Assembly (NCBI GenBank): GCA_030156225.1
Contig: JASGMW010000003.1
Coordinates: forward strand, 1-48,828
Source: Methanofollis sp.
GTDB taxonomy: Archaea > Halobacteriota > Methanomicrobia > Methanomicrobiales > Methanofollaceae
Length of the DNA: 48,828 nt
Direction: 5' to 3'
Shown: piece by piece, positions 1-7,402 of the stretch
How the letters are laid out: every line of letters begins with the position of its first letter
How positions within the stretch are numbered: the stretch's first letter is position 1
The notes under the pieces: generated by a model
What the model was told of the DNA's origin: nothing
Database searches by the model: none
What the model saw: the letters and a program-made list of their open reading frames with translations, nothing else
Made by a program: the position numbers and the translations under genes

Positions 1-491
1 GCGAGGTAGGCCGGGAAGGCCTGGATGCGGTGGGTGAACTTCCCGGTGACCAGGGCGATGGCGCTCGTCCGGGCGGCGCCGGCGTGCATCCGGGCGATCG
101 CCCCGAGTTTGCGGTTGCCGAGCGGCACGCCCGACCTGGCGCAGGAGCCTGAAAAATAAGCGAGCGACGCCACGATCAGGGCGGCGTTCGCGGGTTCGGC
201 CCCGGCGTTCATGGCGGCGCGGACGGCCTTCTCGATCACCGTGTCGAGCGGGAGGTCGGGAGCGGCGGCGTCCACCACCGTCATCCTCCCCATGAGGCTC
301 ATCTCCTCCCCGCCGATCGGGCAGAAGATATCTCCGGCAAGGGAGTTCGCCGCGGCGAAGACCGGGATCACCATGGACCCGTGCCCCTTCGTCGCCGCTT
401 CGAGCTTGTCGTTGGTCATCAGGTCGGGTTCGAACGTCGCCGCCATCGTGGCGGCAAAGATTACCTTGTCTTTCTCGTGTTTATCAGGCAT
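1..491 (-). CDS. Unrecognised protein, C-terminus beyond left edge
   Basis: An open minus-strand frame runs from an ATG at 489-491 off the left edge, so about 163 N-terminal residues are visible. The start is supported by a purine-rich stretch (AGAGGGA) about 7 bases upstream and a TATA-like CTATATG element near 535-545. The sequence begins MPDKHEKDKVIFAATMAATF and continues as an Ala/Gly-rich, apparently soluble protein with short motifs such as CPIGGEE and SGSCARSGV. It has no signal peptide or clear membrane segment. I do not recognise the family. The codon use is like that of its neighbours and the frame is clean, so it is very likely a real gene. Confidence 0.75.
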   Translation of the reverse strand, partial: MPDKHEKDKVIFAATMAATFEPDLMTNDKLEAATKGHGSMVIPVFAAANSLAGDIFCPIGGEEMSLMGRMTVVDAAAPDLPLDTVIEKAVRAAMNAGAEPANAALIVASLAYFSGSCARSGVPLGNRKLGAIARMHAGAARTSAIALVTGKFTHRIQAFPAYL

Positions 492-595
492 GCTCTATCC
501 CTCTGTTTCAATGATCCAGACTGGATACCTTCCGGTACATATAGGTTGGTATCGGGGACCGGGCCCCGTTTTCAACAGGAAATAGAGGTTTTGAT

Positions 596-820
596 CTATG
601 CGGTCTTTTTTGCCGCGGTGTACGCGTCGTACATCGAGGAGAGCCGCACCGGCAGATAGAACGGGATGCTGATCACGAAGGCCGCCGAATATCACCGCAA
701 GCACGAAGAGTACGACGGCCTTGACCGGTGTAGAACTGACCGGGGCCGGGGATGAAGAACAAGAGAACGACGGCGACAGGGGGGATACCAGATCCATCCC
801 GGTTTTGGTGTGCAAAAAAT
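596..820 (-). pseudogene. Decayed small membrane protein (TM2-like)
   Basis: On the minus strand, three adjacent frames together spell a small two-helix membrane protein. One frame gives a hydrophobic stretch ending FFIPGPGQFYTGQ, the next gives KAVVLFVLAVIFGGL, and the third gives FVISIPFYLPVRL followed by SSMYDAYTAAKK and a stop at 596-598. This order (Pro-Gly-x-Gly-Gln-x-Tyr turn, helix, helix, then YDAYxxAKK) is typical of TM2-type small membrane proteins common in methanogens. Two frame changes are needed and no in-frame start is visible, so I read it as a pseudogene. Its decayed 5' end lies in the promoter region of the following ABC operon. A sequencing error is possible, but two indels in 200 bases make decay more likely. 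Confidence 0.55.
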
Positions 821-825
821 ATTCA
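811..825 (+). promoter_or_regulatory. Candidate TATA region for ABC exporter operon
   Basis: An A/T stretch (CAAAAAATATTC) stands out in GC-rich surroundings about 70 bases before the chosen ATG at 891. It would give a leader of roughly 40-50 bases. Weak evidence, from composition and position only. Confidence 0.35.
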
Positions 826-890
826 CCCCCCTGTCTGGCGGCATGCCTCCAATCGGAAACCTGAACTACTCCGGCGAGCATCATTTTCTG

Positions 891-1805
891 ATGCAGGAAC
901 GCACCGCCATCTGTGCACGGGGCCTGACGAAGCGTTTCGGCGGTTTCGAGGCGGTCGGGGCGATCGACTTCGACGTCGCCGAAGGAGAGGCCTTCGGCTT
1001 TCTCGGTCCCAACGGTGCAGGAAAGACCACGACGATGCGGATGATCCAGTGCGCCTCGCCCCGGAGCGGCGGCGACCTCCGGGTCTTCGGGCTGGACCCC
1101 GCAACCAGCCCGCGGGAGATCAAGGCCCTCCTCGGCATCGTGCCCCAGGAGAACAACCTCGATACCGACCTCACCGGCCGCGAGAACCTCGTCTCCTATG
1201 CCAGATACTTCGACATCCCGAAGGCCAGGGCCGAAGACCGGGTGGAAGACCTCCTCGGATTCATGCAGGTACGCGAAAAGGCCGACGTGGTCATCGAGAG
1301 CCTCTCCGGCGGGATGCGGCGGCGTTTGATCCTGGCCCGCGCCCTGGTCAACGACCCGCGGATCCTGATCCTCGACGAGCCCACCACCGGCCTCGACCCG
1401 CAGGCCCGTCACCAGATCTGGGACCGGTTGCGCACGCTCCAGGCGGAGGGGCGGACGATCGTGCTCACCAGCCACTACATGGAGGAGGCCGAACGCCTCT
1501 GCGACCGTCTGGTCATCATGGACGGCGGCCGGATCCTGGCCAGAGGCGCGCCCGCCGACCTGGTCAGGTCGCGGATCGGCCGGTACGTGATCGAGACCGA
1601 ACAGACCGACGCCGTCCGCGCCTGCCTGGATAGGCACGGCATCGGGTACGAGGAGGGGGGCGAGAGCCTTCACGTCCCGGTCGACGACCCGGCGCCGGTC
1701 TCGAAGACGCTTCTCGACGAGTGCGGGGCGATCCGCCTCTCCACCCGGCCTGCAACGCTGGAAGACGTGTTTCTCTCCTTCACGGGACGGAGGCTGCGGG
1801 AATGA
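891..1805 (+). CDS. ABC-2 type exporter, ATP-binding protein (DrrA-like)
   Basis: ATPase subunit of an ABC-2 type exporter of the daunorubicin-resistance (DrrA/CcmA) class, 304 residues from the ATG at 891. Visible motifs: Walker A GPNGAGKTTT near residue 40, a Q-loop PQENN, the signature LSGGMRRR, Walker B ILILDEPTTGLDPQ, and the switch His in LTSHYMEE. The C-terminal part is the usual small extension of this family. An upstream in-frame ATG at 810 would add 27 residues lacking family character, so 891 is preferred. The stop overlaps the start of the permease gene (ATGA), so the two are translationally coupled and form one transporter. The substrate cannot be told from sequence. Confidence 0.93.
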   Translation: MQERTAICARGLTKRFGGFEAVGAIDFDVAEGEAFGFLGPNGAGKTTTMRMIQCASPRSGGDLRVFGLDPATSPREIKALLGIVPQENNLDTDLTGRENLVSYARYFDIPKARAEDRVEDLLGFMQVREKADVVIESLSGGMRRRLILARALVNDPRILILDEPTTGLDPQARHQIWDRLRTLQAEGRTIVLTSHYMEEAERLCDRLVIMDGGRILARGAPADLVRSRIGRYVIETEQTDAVRACLDRHGIGYEEGGESLHVPVDDPAPVSKTLLDECGAIRLSTRPATLEDVFLSFTGRRLRE

Positions 1806-2575
1806 GCGGCGAGAACCTGGGCCGCCGCGCATGGATCGTCTGGCGCCGCAACCTCGACGTGTTCCTCAAGACCTGGCGGGTGAACCTGCTCATGCCGGCG
1901 ATCGAGCCGGTCCTCTACCTTCTCGCCTTCGGTCTGGGCGTCGGAGCGTACATCAGCGATATCGACGGCGTCCCGTACATCCGCTTCATCGCGCCGGCCC
2001 TTGTCGCCATCTCGGTGATGAACGCCTCCTTCTTCGAGTGCACCTACGGGAGTTACGTGCGGATGTACTACCAGAAGACCTTCGACGCCATCGTCGCCAC
2101 GCCCGTGTCGATCGACGAGGTGATCGCCGGCGAGATCCTGTGGGGCGCGACCAGAAGCCTCATCTCCGCATCCCTGATGCTCCTGGTTCTCGTCCTCTTC
2201 GGTGTCGTCGCCCTCCCCTCGTCCCTCCTTCTCATCCCCTTCGCCTTTGCGGCCGGCCTGCTCTTCGCCTCGATCGGGATGTGCTTCACCTCGATCATCC
2301 CGAACATCGAGGCGATCAACTATCCGTCTTTCCTGTTCATCACTCCGATGCTCCTCTTTTCAGGCACGTTTTTTCCCCTCGATGTCCTGCCCGGCGTCCT
2401 GCAGACCTTCGTCCTTGCGGTGCTGCCGCTGGCGCACGTCGTCAACGTCTGCCGGGCCCTCACCCTGATGAGCGGGTGGGAACTCATGGTCCTCGGCCTC
2501 GCCTGGATTGCCGTCGTCACCCCGCCCGTCTTTGCGATCGCACTGCGTTTGATGCGCCGGCGTCTTGTCGTCTGA
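1802..2575 (+). CDS. ABC-2 type exporter, permease
   Basis: Integral membrane partner of the preceding ATPase, 257 residues. It begins MSGENLGRRAWIVWRRNL and has about six hydrophobic segments, with the ABC-2 features of a short cytoplasmic N-terminus before helix 1 and a conserved region around SGTFFPLDVLP near residue 185 before the last helices. The start at 1802 overlaps the ATPase stop codon by the ATGA arrangement. In this family the ATPase and permease normally work as homodimers to export lipids, drugs or polysaccharides; which one applies here is unknown. Confidence 0.92.
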   Translation: MSGENLGRRAWIVWRRNLDVFLKTWRVNLLMPAIEPVLYLLAFGLGVGAYISDIDGVPYIRFIAPALVAISVMNASFFECTYGSYVRMYYQKTFDAIVATPVSIDEVIAGEILWGATRSLISASLMLLVLVLFGVVALPSSLLLIPFAFAAGLLFASIGMCFTSIIPNIEAINYPSFLFITPMLLFSGTFFPLDVLPGVLQTFVLAVLPLAHVVNVCRALTLMSGWELMVLGLAWIAVVTPPVFAIALRLMRRRLVV

Positions 2576-2658
2576 ACGAGGGCGCCCACCTCTTTTTTTC
2601 GGTGCGGATCGATCCGGAGATGGTATCAGGGCGCCCTGAAGAAGCAGATCGAGCTGCG

Positions 2659-3190
2659 ATGGAACGCGGAGACCGGCACCCGGACAGCATCGGATTTTCA
2701 ACGTCCGGGTTCGAGGCGTTGACCGGCGGCATATGTGCGATCGCCATGACGCTTCTCGTCCTCGGGCTTGCGGTTCCGGCCGGAGAACGCGTGAACCTGC
2801 GTGCAGGACGGTTCCCGGACGTAATCCATGATGCGATCGCTTTTTTCATCCTTCACGGGATGGGGGTCTCCCACCAGATATCGACCGCCGGTTTCTGAAC
2901 CGAACCTCTGGCTGCCGATGATCATCCGCCTCATCCCTTCCACCACCTCGTTTTCAGGGGATGGCCATTTTCAGCCGGTGCGGCAGCGTCGTTTCTCCCG
3001 CCGGAACGATTGCGCGGGCGAGGCTGTAGCGGTTTGCACACCCGGCATGTTGCGCAGGGTGGAGGAGTTCGCAGAGGAGTTGTCCCCAGCCCTGGCATAC
3101 GGTCCGTTTCTGATCTCCCTGATCAGCATCTCCGCGTCTGTTTCTCGCCGATGCATGCATATACCCCCACCGGACCGATCATATAGAGGA
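2659..3190 (+). pseudogene. Degraded TMEM175 (DUF1211) potassium-channel-like gene
   Basis: After ATG 2659 the frame reads GFSTSGFEALTGGICAIAMT followed by LLVLGLAVP, which matches the first helix of TMEM175/DUF1211 channels (usual form FxxxRxEALxDGVFAIAMTLLVL). The channel's Arg and Asp are replaced (SGFEALTGG). The frame reaches FFILHGMGVSHQIS, matching the helix 2 region, and stops at 2896-2898. A second frame then carries LWLPMIIRLIPSTTSFSGDG (about 2908-2967), which matches the family's LWLNxxxLxxIxLIPFTTSLxGDY segment. A later stretch, FLISLISISASVSRRC (about 3108-3155), resembles the C-terminal region. Frameshifts, internal loss and altered signature residues show a dead gene. The right boundary is approximate. 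Confidence 0.7.
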
Positions 3191-3316
3191 CGTCCTGTGC
3201 ATTCGGTCGGGTTCTGCGGGACCGAACGGACGATTCGATTGGATTCTCCAATCCGGAGAGGAAACGCCCGTCTGCATTTCAGAATAGAGGGGTATAGAAC
3301 ACCCGGTGAAGCGACA

Positions 3317-3347
3317 ATAACCCCTTTCTTTCCACTGGAGCCGGCGG
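3317..3347 (-). other. Origin-recognition-box (ORB)-like element 1
   Basis: Read on the minus strand, the core is CTCCAGTGGAAAGAAAGGGG followed by TTAT. This fits the archaeal ORB layout: an imperfect TTCCAGTGGAAA dyad, then a short spacer and a run of G (the G-string) on one side, which is the DNA site of Orc1/Cdc6 proteins. A second copy in the same orientation lies about 196 bases to the right, and a third, inverted, lies at 48325-48353. No orc1/cdc6 gene is in this window. Confidence 0.65.
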
Positions 3348-3512
3348 GTGCGGTGCGGGCCGGTCGGATTTCCAGGGTTTATAGAACATTTCGTCCGTGA
3401 AACCCGTGTATCGTCGGAATATGCACGGGGCAGCATAAAAGAGGCGGGGCGTCGCGCCCCAATATCTCCGATATTCCGGATATGGTCCTATAGGGAGGGC
3501 GGATGGCGGTAC

Positions 3513-3547
3513 ATAACCCCATGATTTCCACTGGAGCGGTCGGGTCG
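3513..3547 (-). other. Origin-recognition-box (ORB)-like element 2
   Basis: Same element and orientation as the copy at 3317-3347. On the minus strand it reads CTCCAGTGGAAATCATGGGG then TTAT, with a GC-rich flank of similar pattern (GGAGCGGTCGGG against GGAGCCGGCGGG on the plus strand). The spacer between dyad and G-run differs (TCAT for GAAA) while dyad, G-run and TTAT are kept, as expected for protein-bound sites. Between the two copies are small inverted repeats (GGGGCG-TCG-CGCCCC near 3448-3464) but no long AT-rich unwinding region. Confidence 0.6.
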
Positions 3548-3561
3548 GGGCCACCCGTATC

Positions 3562-3776
3562 GGCATTGCGGCTCGAAATTTCGATCATGTTCCTGCCGGG
3601 GCGTACCTCCCCGTCACCGAACGCCACGCCCACGAGCACGATCACCCTCACCCGGCGGGCACGCCGCTGCCCGATCAGAAGGCGAGCACTCCCATCCCCA
3701 TACCCGCGAGGCGTTCAGGCACGAGCATCCGCACGTCCCCGACACCCCTCACCGTCACCGGCATGAGCGAGGCTGA
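3562..3776 (+). pseudogene. Decayed His-rich C-terminus of a membrane or metal-binding protein
   Basis: One frame reads GAYLPVTERHAHEHDHPHP (about 3598-3654). After a frame change near 3660-3684 it continues EHSHPHTREAFRHEHPHVPD, then TPHRHRHERG and a stop at 3774-3776. The pattern ERHxHEHxH...HxHPHxPDxHHRHxH is a recurrent His-rich tail in some transporters, probably of the DMT/EamA permease kind. No intact upstream helices or start codon remain and a frameshift interrupts the tail. Family assignment is tentative; the His-rich periodicity itself is plain. Confidence 0.45.
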
Positions 3777-3841
3777 TCACCGCTTTGCCGTCCGATTTTT
3801 GCATTCCGGGCCGGTTCCCGCCTTTTCGTCCGGGATACATA

Positions 3842-3852
3842 CCATTATATTC
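3842..3852 (+). promoter_or_regulatory. TATA-like element for aIF1A
   Basis: ATTATATTCTC stands about 65-70 bases before the proposed aIF1A start at 3914 and is one of few A/T-rich stretches in this region. A second candidate, AATATACAA, lies near 3878-3886. Confidence 0.45.
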
Positions 3853-3913
3853 TCTGAGCAGAAAAGGGTGCAGAAGAATATACAATGGCGTGGAGCTGAT
3901 TGCCTGACAAGTT

Positions 3914-4218
3914 ATGGGAGAAAAAACGATAAAGGACCTGGAGAGGAGATCGTACGGGTGCGCCTGCCGAACAAGCGCAACAAAGAGATGTTTGCGAGCG
4001 CCGACCTGATGCTCGGTGCGAATCATATCCGCGTCCGCTGCTTTGACGGGGAGACCAGGGTCGGCAGGATCAAGGGGAAGATTAAAAAGCGGGTCTGGAT
4101 CCGGGAGGGCGACGTCCTGATCGTGGTCCCGTGGGATTTCCAGAAGGAGAAGTGCGATATTATCTACCGTTATACCCGTCCCCAGGTGGACTGGCTCCGC
4201 GGCCACGGCTATCTCTAA
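3914..4218 (+). CDS. eif1A: Translation initiation factor aIF1A, start out of frame with body
   Basis: Archaeal initiation factor 1A, an OB-fold protein that binds the ribosomal A site with aIF1/aIF2. The body from about 3931 is intact and typical (GPGEEIVRVRLPNKRNKEMF, ANHIRVRC, GRIKGKIKKRVWIREGD, then VPWDFQKEKCDI and the usual end WLRGHGYL). The best start is ATG 3914, preceded 13 bases upstream by GGAGCTGAT, an 8-of-9 match to the ideal Shine-Dalgarno. Yet this ATG is in the wrong frame: ATG GGA GAA AAA ACG runs through an A6 tract (3921-3926), and one extra A would give MGEKNDKGPGEEI, a normal N-terminus. No ATG, GTG or TTG start lies in the body frame near here; the first in-frame ATG upstream, at 3763, lies in the remnant of the His-rich gene. 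Either an A was lost (real or assembly error) or slippage restores the frame. Confidence 0.9.
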
Positions 4219-4227
4219 AAGAATACC

Positions 4228-4234
4228 TTTTTTT
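4228..4234. terminator. T-run between convergent genes
   Basis: A T7 run follows the aIF1A stop within the 22-base gap before the convergent pilin-like operon ends. Archaeal terminators are often simple T-runs in the non-template strand; this one serves the plus strand. Confidence 0.45.
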
Positions 4235-4240
4235 CGGTGC

Positions 4241-5047
4241 TCAGAGAGAGAGCACCTGGATCTCGTATTTTTTGATGATCAGATGGTTTACACCGGTGAG
4301 GGTGTAGGTATCTCCGCTCTGTGTCATTCCGAGGGTTCCGGTGAGGTAGTTCTCCCATGCCTTCGAGAAGTTGCCGGCCGGGTCCGCCGGGGTGTAGACG
4401 ACCACAACTGTCTCGCCCGGCAGGTTCTCGATGTGCGGCGGGTCCGTGGGCATGAGTTTCAGCCTGACCTCCCCCATCCCGCTCCTGGCCATGGACCCGG
4501 TGCTGTTCAGGTTGATGAGGTTGATCACCAGCGTTTTTCCGCTGTCGTCATCGGTGTACCACCGCGGTTCGGCGAGCATCGTGGAGCCGCCGGCCTGCGC
4601 CCTGATCACCGCGCCGTTCTCCATGGCGACGACGGCGTCCTGGTCGTCCGCGGTGTACACGAGCATGCCCGGCGAGAAGGGGGAGAGTCCTGCATCTATG
4701 ATTGCATTTGTAGCTGTGTTGTTGATGGTTCCACCGGATTTTATTACACTGATGTTGAACCGTTCCCCGGTCGGGTCGGCGCTCTCCACCGCGAGCACGC
4801 CGCCGCCCACCTGGAGCGACGTCTCCTTGTAGGGCACGTTCTTGTAGCAGAGGGCCTTCACGTCATTCTGGAGCACGACCATCGTCTGCTCCATGTTCCG
4901 CACGTCTGCGTTGCTCTGCTGCTGCAGGAGCATCGGATACCCGTACAGGGTGATGATGGCGATGCCGGCCATCACGATCCCGAAGATGATGATGAACCCG
5001 ATCGCCTCGGATACGCCTTCTTCGTCGGTTCTTGCAGGAATTTTCAT
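4241..5047 (-). CDS. Prepilin-like secreted protein (DUF7289-like)
   Basis: 268 residues. A short acidic N-terminus (MKIPARTDEEGVSEAIGF) leads into one hydrophobic helix to about residue 36, the class III prepilin layout, with an Ala/Gly-rich helix and a conserved VSEAIGFIIIFGIVMAGI pattern as in the archaeal DUF7289 family. The helix is followed by a long extracellular-looking domain with several N-x-S/T sequons and an unpaired Cys near residue 67. Likely role: a minor pilin or pilus-associated surface protein. It is the last gene of a minus-strand operon and follows the neighbouring pilin-like gene with a one-base gap. The family assignment is from recollection of the pattern; the class III signal is visible. 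Confidence 0.8.
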   Translation of the reverse strand: MKIPARTDEEGVSEAIGFIIIFGIVMAGIAIITLYGYPMLLQQQSNADVRNMEQTMVVLQNDVKALCYKNVPYKETSLQVGGGVLAVESADPTGERFNISVIKSGGTINNTATNAIIDAGLSPFSPGMLVYTADDQDAVVAMENGAVIRAQAGGSTMLAEPRWYTDDDSGKTLVINLINLNSTGSMARSGMGEVRLKLMPTDPPHIENLPGETVVVVYTPADPAGNFSKAWENYLTGTLGMTQSGDTYTLTGVNHLIIKKYEIQVLSL

Positions 5048-5048
5048 A

Positions 5049-5495
5049 TTACGACACTCCGCTTGAGTTGTAGACGAGCCGGTTGATCCCGCTCCCGGTC
5101 GTGTTGCCGGTCACGCCCATCGTCGCCCCGATCCCGGCGATGGCGATCCTGTTCGTGGTGGTGCCCCGGGAGATCACTATCACCTGGTCCCCTCCCCTCT
5201 CATCATCCATCTCGACGGCATAGTCCTGGCCGGCCACGTCGTCAGGGATGTCGAACTTCGTCTCGATCGCCCCGTTGCCCGGCGCGATCACGTAGATGTC
5301 CACGATGCGGGTGGAGAGGCCGTTGCCGATGTCCACGAAGGCGTGGTAGGTGAGCTTGTTCGCCGGGCCCTCCATGAAGACAGCGTTCACGGAGAACATC
5401 GTGATCACCAGGAGGACCAGCAGGACGCCGGTGATAATGAGGTACTCCACAAGGTTCTCGACCCCGTCTTCATCAGTAATGGACCGTCGCGTCAT
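5049..5495 (-). CDS. Prepilin-like membrane protein
   Basis: 148 residues. It opens MTRRSITDEDGVENLVEYLI and has one hydrophobic helix (to about residue 40), preceded by the acidic DEDG typical of archaeal prepilin-like proteins, then a beta-rich domain without cysteines. The helix starts with VENLVEYLIITGVLL, which resembles the archaeal flagellin/pilin helix. It overlaps the upstream gene by 23 bases, showing tight translational coupling. Exact role unknown; a pilus subunit or assembly component is the natural guess from the operon. Confidence 0.78.
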   Translation of the reverse strand: MTRRSITDEDGVENLVEYLIITGVLLVLLVITMFSVNAVFMEGPANKLTYHAFVDIGNGLSTRIVDIYVIAPGNGAIETKFDIPDDVAGQDYAVEMDDERGGDQVIVISRGTTTNRIAIAGIGATMGVTGNTTGSGINRLVYNSSGVS

Positions 5496-5853
5496 AGACT
5501 GTCACCCCGTTGTTGAAATGGTAGATCGTTTCGTTGTACGTTTTCCCGGATATGTCGACCTGCTGCACCGAGTAGTTCACGATGGTATTTTTTCTGGCCT
5601 CTTCGAGGGCGATGATGTCCCGCCGCAGGGTCTCGTTGATGGTGGAGTTATACACGTCTCCGGTGTCGACCAGGGTGTGGACCTCTTCGGTGAAGTCCCT
5701 GATATCGCTCTTCGGGAATTCGAGCACGCCCTCGGCGGTCGTCTGGCCCACCAGGGTCGCCTGGTTGATGACGAGCGCCAGGAAGAAGATGGAGACCGCC
5801 ACCAGAAAGCCCATCATCACGATCCACTGTCCGTCGTCGTCTAACCGCGCCAT
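5473..5853 (-). CDS. Prepilin-like membrane protein (DUF7261-like)
   Basis: 126 residues. The start MARLDDDGQWIVMMGFLVAV has the Asp-rich turn, Gly and Gln before a single hydrophobic helix (about residues 9-29), as in archaeal DUF7261 proteins (DRGQLLLVAxLxLAVxFxAL pattern). The rest is a soluble, charged domain with possible coiled-coil character around residues 45-95 and several N-x-S/T sites. It overlaps its upstream neighbour by 13 bases and its downstream neighbour by 23. Probably one component of a secretion/pilus complex encoded by this operon. Confidence 0.78.
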   Translation of the reverse strand: MARLDDDGQWIVMMGFLVAVSIFFLALVINQATLVGQTTAEGVLEFPKSDIRDFTEEVHTLVDTGDVYNSTINETLRRDIIALEEARKNTIVNYSVQQVDISGKTYNETIYHFNNGVTVYDATVHY

Positions 5854-6350
5854 ATCAGCACCTCCACCATCACGACCTGTTTTATCTCTCTGAAATCGCC
5901 CGGCGTTTCGGGCGGCCTGCCGGGGATGGTCACGAGTCTCGTCACCCGCACCGCCTGTTCGTAGCCGGTTCTTCCGCCGTCGGATCCGAACGGCGTCGTA
6001 TTGATCGTGCCGGCGGTGGTGTTGTACGAGACGAACGCCGCGAACCGGAGGGTGTCGTCGGGCCCGTCGGTTGTCCTGCTCCTCAGCAGCGATGTAAAGT
6101 TTCTTTCAAAATCCGTTGCGTTCCAGGTTCTGAGATAGAGCGTGAGATTGCTTTCCTTCATCTCTTCCGTCGGCGTGTCCATCACCAGAAGAACGTCGTT
6201 GCCGAGCACCTCCAGCTGCATGTCGGAGATGTGGGAGTCGCCGGGCGTGTAGATGCTCGTCGTGCCGGCGACGAGGTACACGGTCATCAGGATCACGAAC
6301 GCCGCCGCGATCCCCTCCATCGTGTAGAGCTGGGCGTCGTCGCCTACCAT
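5841..6350 (-). CDS. Prepilin-like membrane protein (DUF7288-like)
   Basis: 169 residues from ATG 6348-6350, which overlaps the end of the upstream gene by 7 bases. The N-terminus MVGDDAQLYTMEGIAAAFVI has the Asp-Ala-Gln-x-Tyr-Thr-x-Glu-Gly motif followed by one helix; the Glu five residues into the helix is a feature of type IV pilins and of the archaeal DUF7288 family. The remainder is an extracellular domain rich in Asn/Thr. A longer reading starting upstream would only add sequence antisense to family expectations, so the shorter start is preferred. Confidence 0.8.
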   Translation of the reverse strand: MVGDDAQLYTMEGIAAAFVILMTVYLVAGTTSIYTPGDSHISDMQLEVLGNDVLLVMDTPTEEMKESNLTLYLRTWNATDFERNFTSLLRSRTTDGPDDTLRFAAFVSYNTTAGTINTTPFGSDGGRTGYEQAVRVTRLVTIPGRPPETPGDFREIKQVVMVEVLIWRG

Positions 6351-7402
6351 ACCGCCACCTCCAGCACGGCGGGTTTGAGGGCAGGGACGGTGACGTTGCT
6401 GTCCGAGGGTGTGTAGTCGAAGGTGCCCTTGATCGTCGTGTTCGTCGCCGGGTACCCGTTGTTGTCGAACGTGAACCTCAGGTCCATCACGCTGGTCTCC
6501 GCCGCCTTCCCGGTGAAAAAGCCCGGTTCGAGCACCAGGGTGAGGTTCTGCGTCACATTGACCGGCAGGGTGCATTCGTTCGGATATCCGTCCACGTAAA
6601 GATGTGAACTGGCATCGGGAGGATCTGGATAAACGTGCGATGGCATAGAACTGGTCGAACTCCACCTCCAGAGGGTGACGCTGTTCAAATTAGCTTTTGG
6701 TGTTGTAGTTCCATTGAAGGTCTTGCTCAGGTCTACCAGAGTTATGGTGATCTCTTCCCCAAAGGGATCGATCCGGTATGCCGGCGGCCGGTCCAGCAGC
6801 TCTGAGAAGTTCAGGCTGACGTTGAACGTCGACGTCGAGCCCGGCGCCGTCGTCGGGTCAGCATAATCACCCAGCACGTCGTCCCTGGAAAAGTTCAGCG
6901 TCGCGAAACTGGCGTTCTTCACCAGCACCGCCCTCCTGATGTACCCGTACTCCCCGGCCGGCGTCCTGTCGCCGAGAGTGCAATTGAAATCGTCCTCCGC
7001 CTTCAGGGTGATATTGAAGGAGTACGGCATATCTGAGAAGAAGAGCCTGTCCCGGTAGAATGCGGGATCCTTCGTCCGGTTGAAAAACCGCGTGATCTTC
7101 GCACTCGAAAGAATATCCGGCGTATCCTTCGAGACCGCAAGCCCCATCCGCTGTATCGCATCGTCCGGCCTGCTCTCCCACCGGGAGCCCGTCCCTCCAC
7201 TGGCATCCTCGAACCATCCCGGATCCTCGGCCAGGATCACCGAGGTGCGGTAGGCGACCCCGTCGTAATCGATCGTGGCGCTCTGGAGTTTGGCCAGCAT
7301 CCCTGGCACCATCCCGGCTGCGACGATGAGGGCGAGACAGAAGATCGTGAAGCCCACCAGAAAATCTATGGACGTCAGCCCTTCATCGTTCGCGGGCGTC
7401 AT
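6344..7402 (-). CDS. Large prepilin-like surface protein (DUF7287-like N-terminus)
   Basis: 352 residues. MTPANDEGLTSIDFLVGFTI opens into a single helix (to about residue 33) ending VPGML, which matches archaeal DUF7287 proteins (TxxDFAxGxxxFLxxxxFVxxFVPGML). The long ectodomain has about fifteen N-x-S/T sequons, suggesting a glycosylated surface protein, and a low-complexity Ser/Pro region near residues 260-275. It overlaps the upstream lipoprotein gene (ATGA) and the downstream gene by 7 bases. It is the largest member of the set and could be the adhesin-like tip or a minor pilin. Confidence 0.8.
   Translation of the reverse strand: MTPANDEGLTSIDFLVGFTIFCLALIVAAGMVPGMLAKLQSATIDYDGVAYRTSVILAEDPGWFEDASGGTGSRWESRPDDAIQRMGLAVSKDTPDILSSAKITRFFNRTKDPAFYRDRLFFSDMPYSFNITLKAEDDFNCTLGDRTPAGEYGYIRRAVLVKNASFATLNFSRDDVLGDYADPTTAPGSTSTFNVSLNFSELLDRPPAYRIDPFGEEITITLVDLSKTFNGTTTPKANLNSVTLWRWSSTSSMPSHVYPDPPDASSHLYVDGYPNECTLPVNVTQNLTLVLEPGFFTGKAAETSVMDLRFTFDNNGYPATNTTIKGTFDYTPSDSNVTVPALKPAVLEVAVW

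Noticed and set aside
752-1633. Long Arg/Pro-rich frames overlapping the ABC ATPase on both strands
   Set aside because: GC-rich third positions create long open shadow frames here; they lack family motifs while the ATPase frame has every ABC motif.
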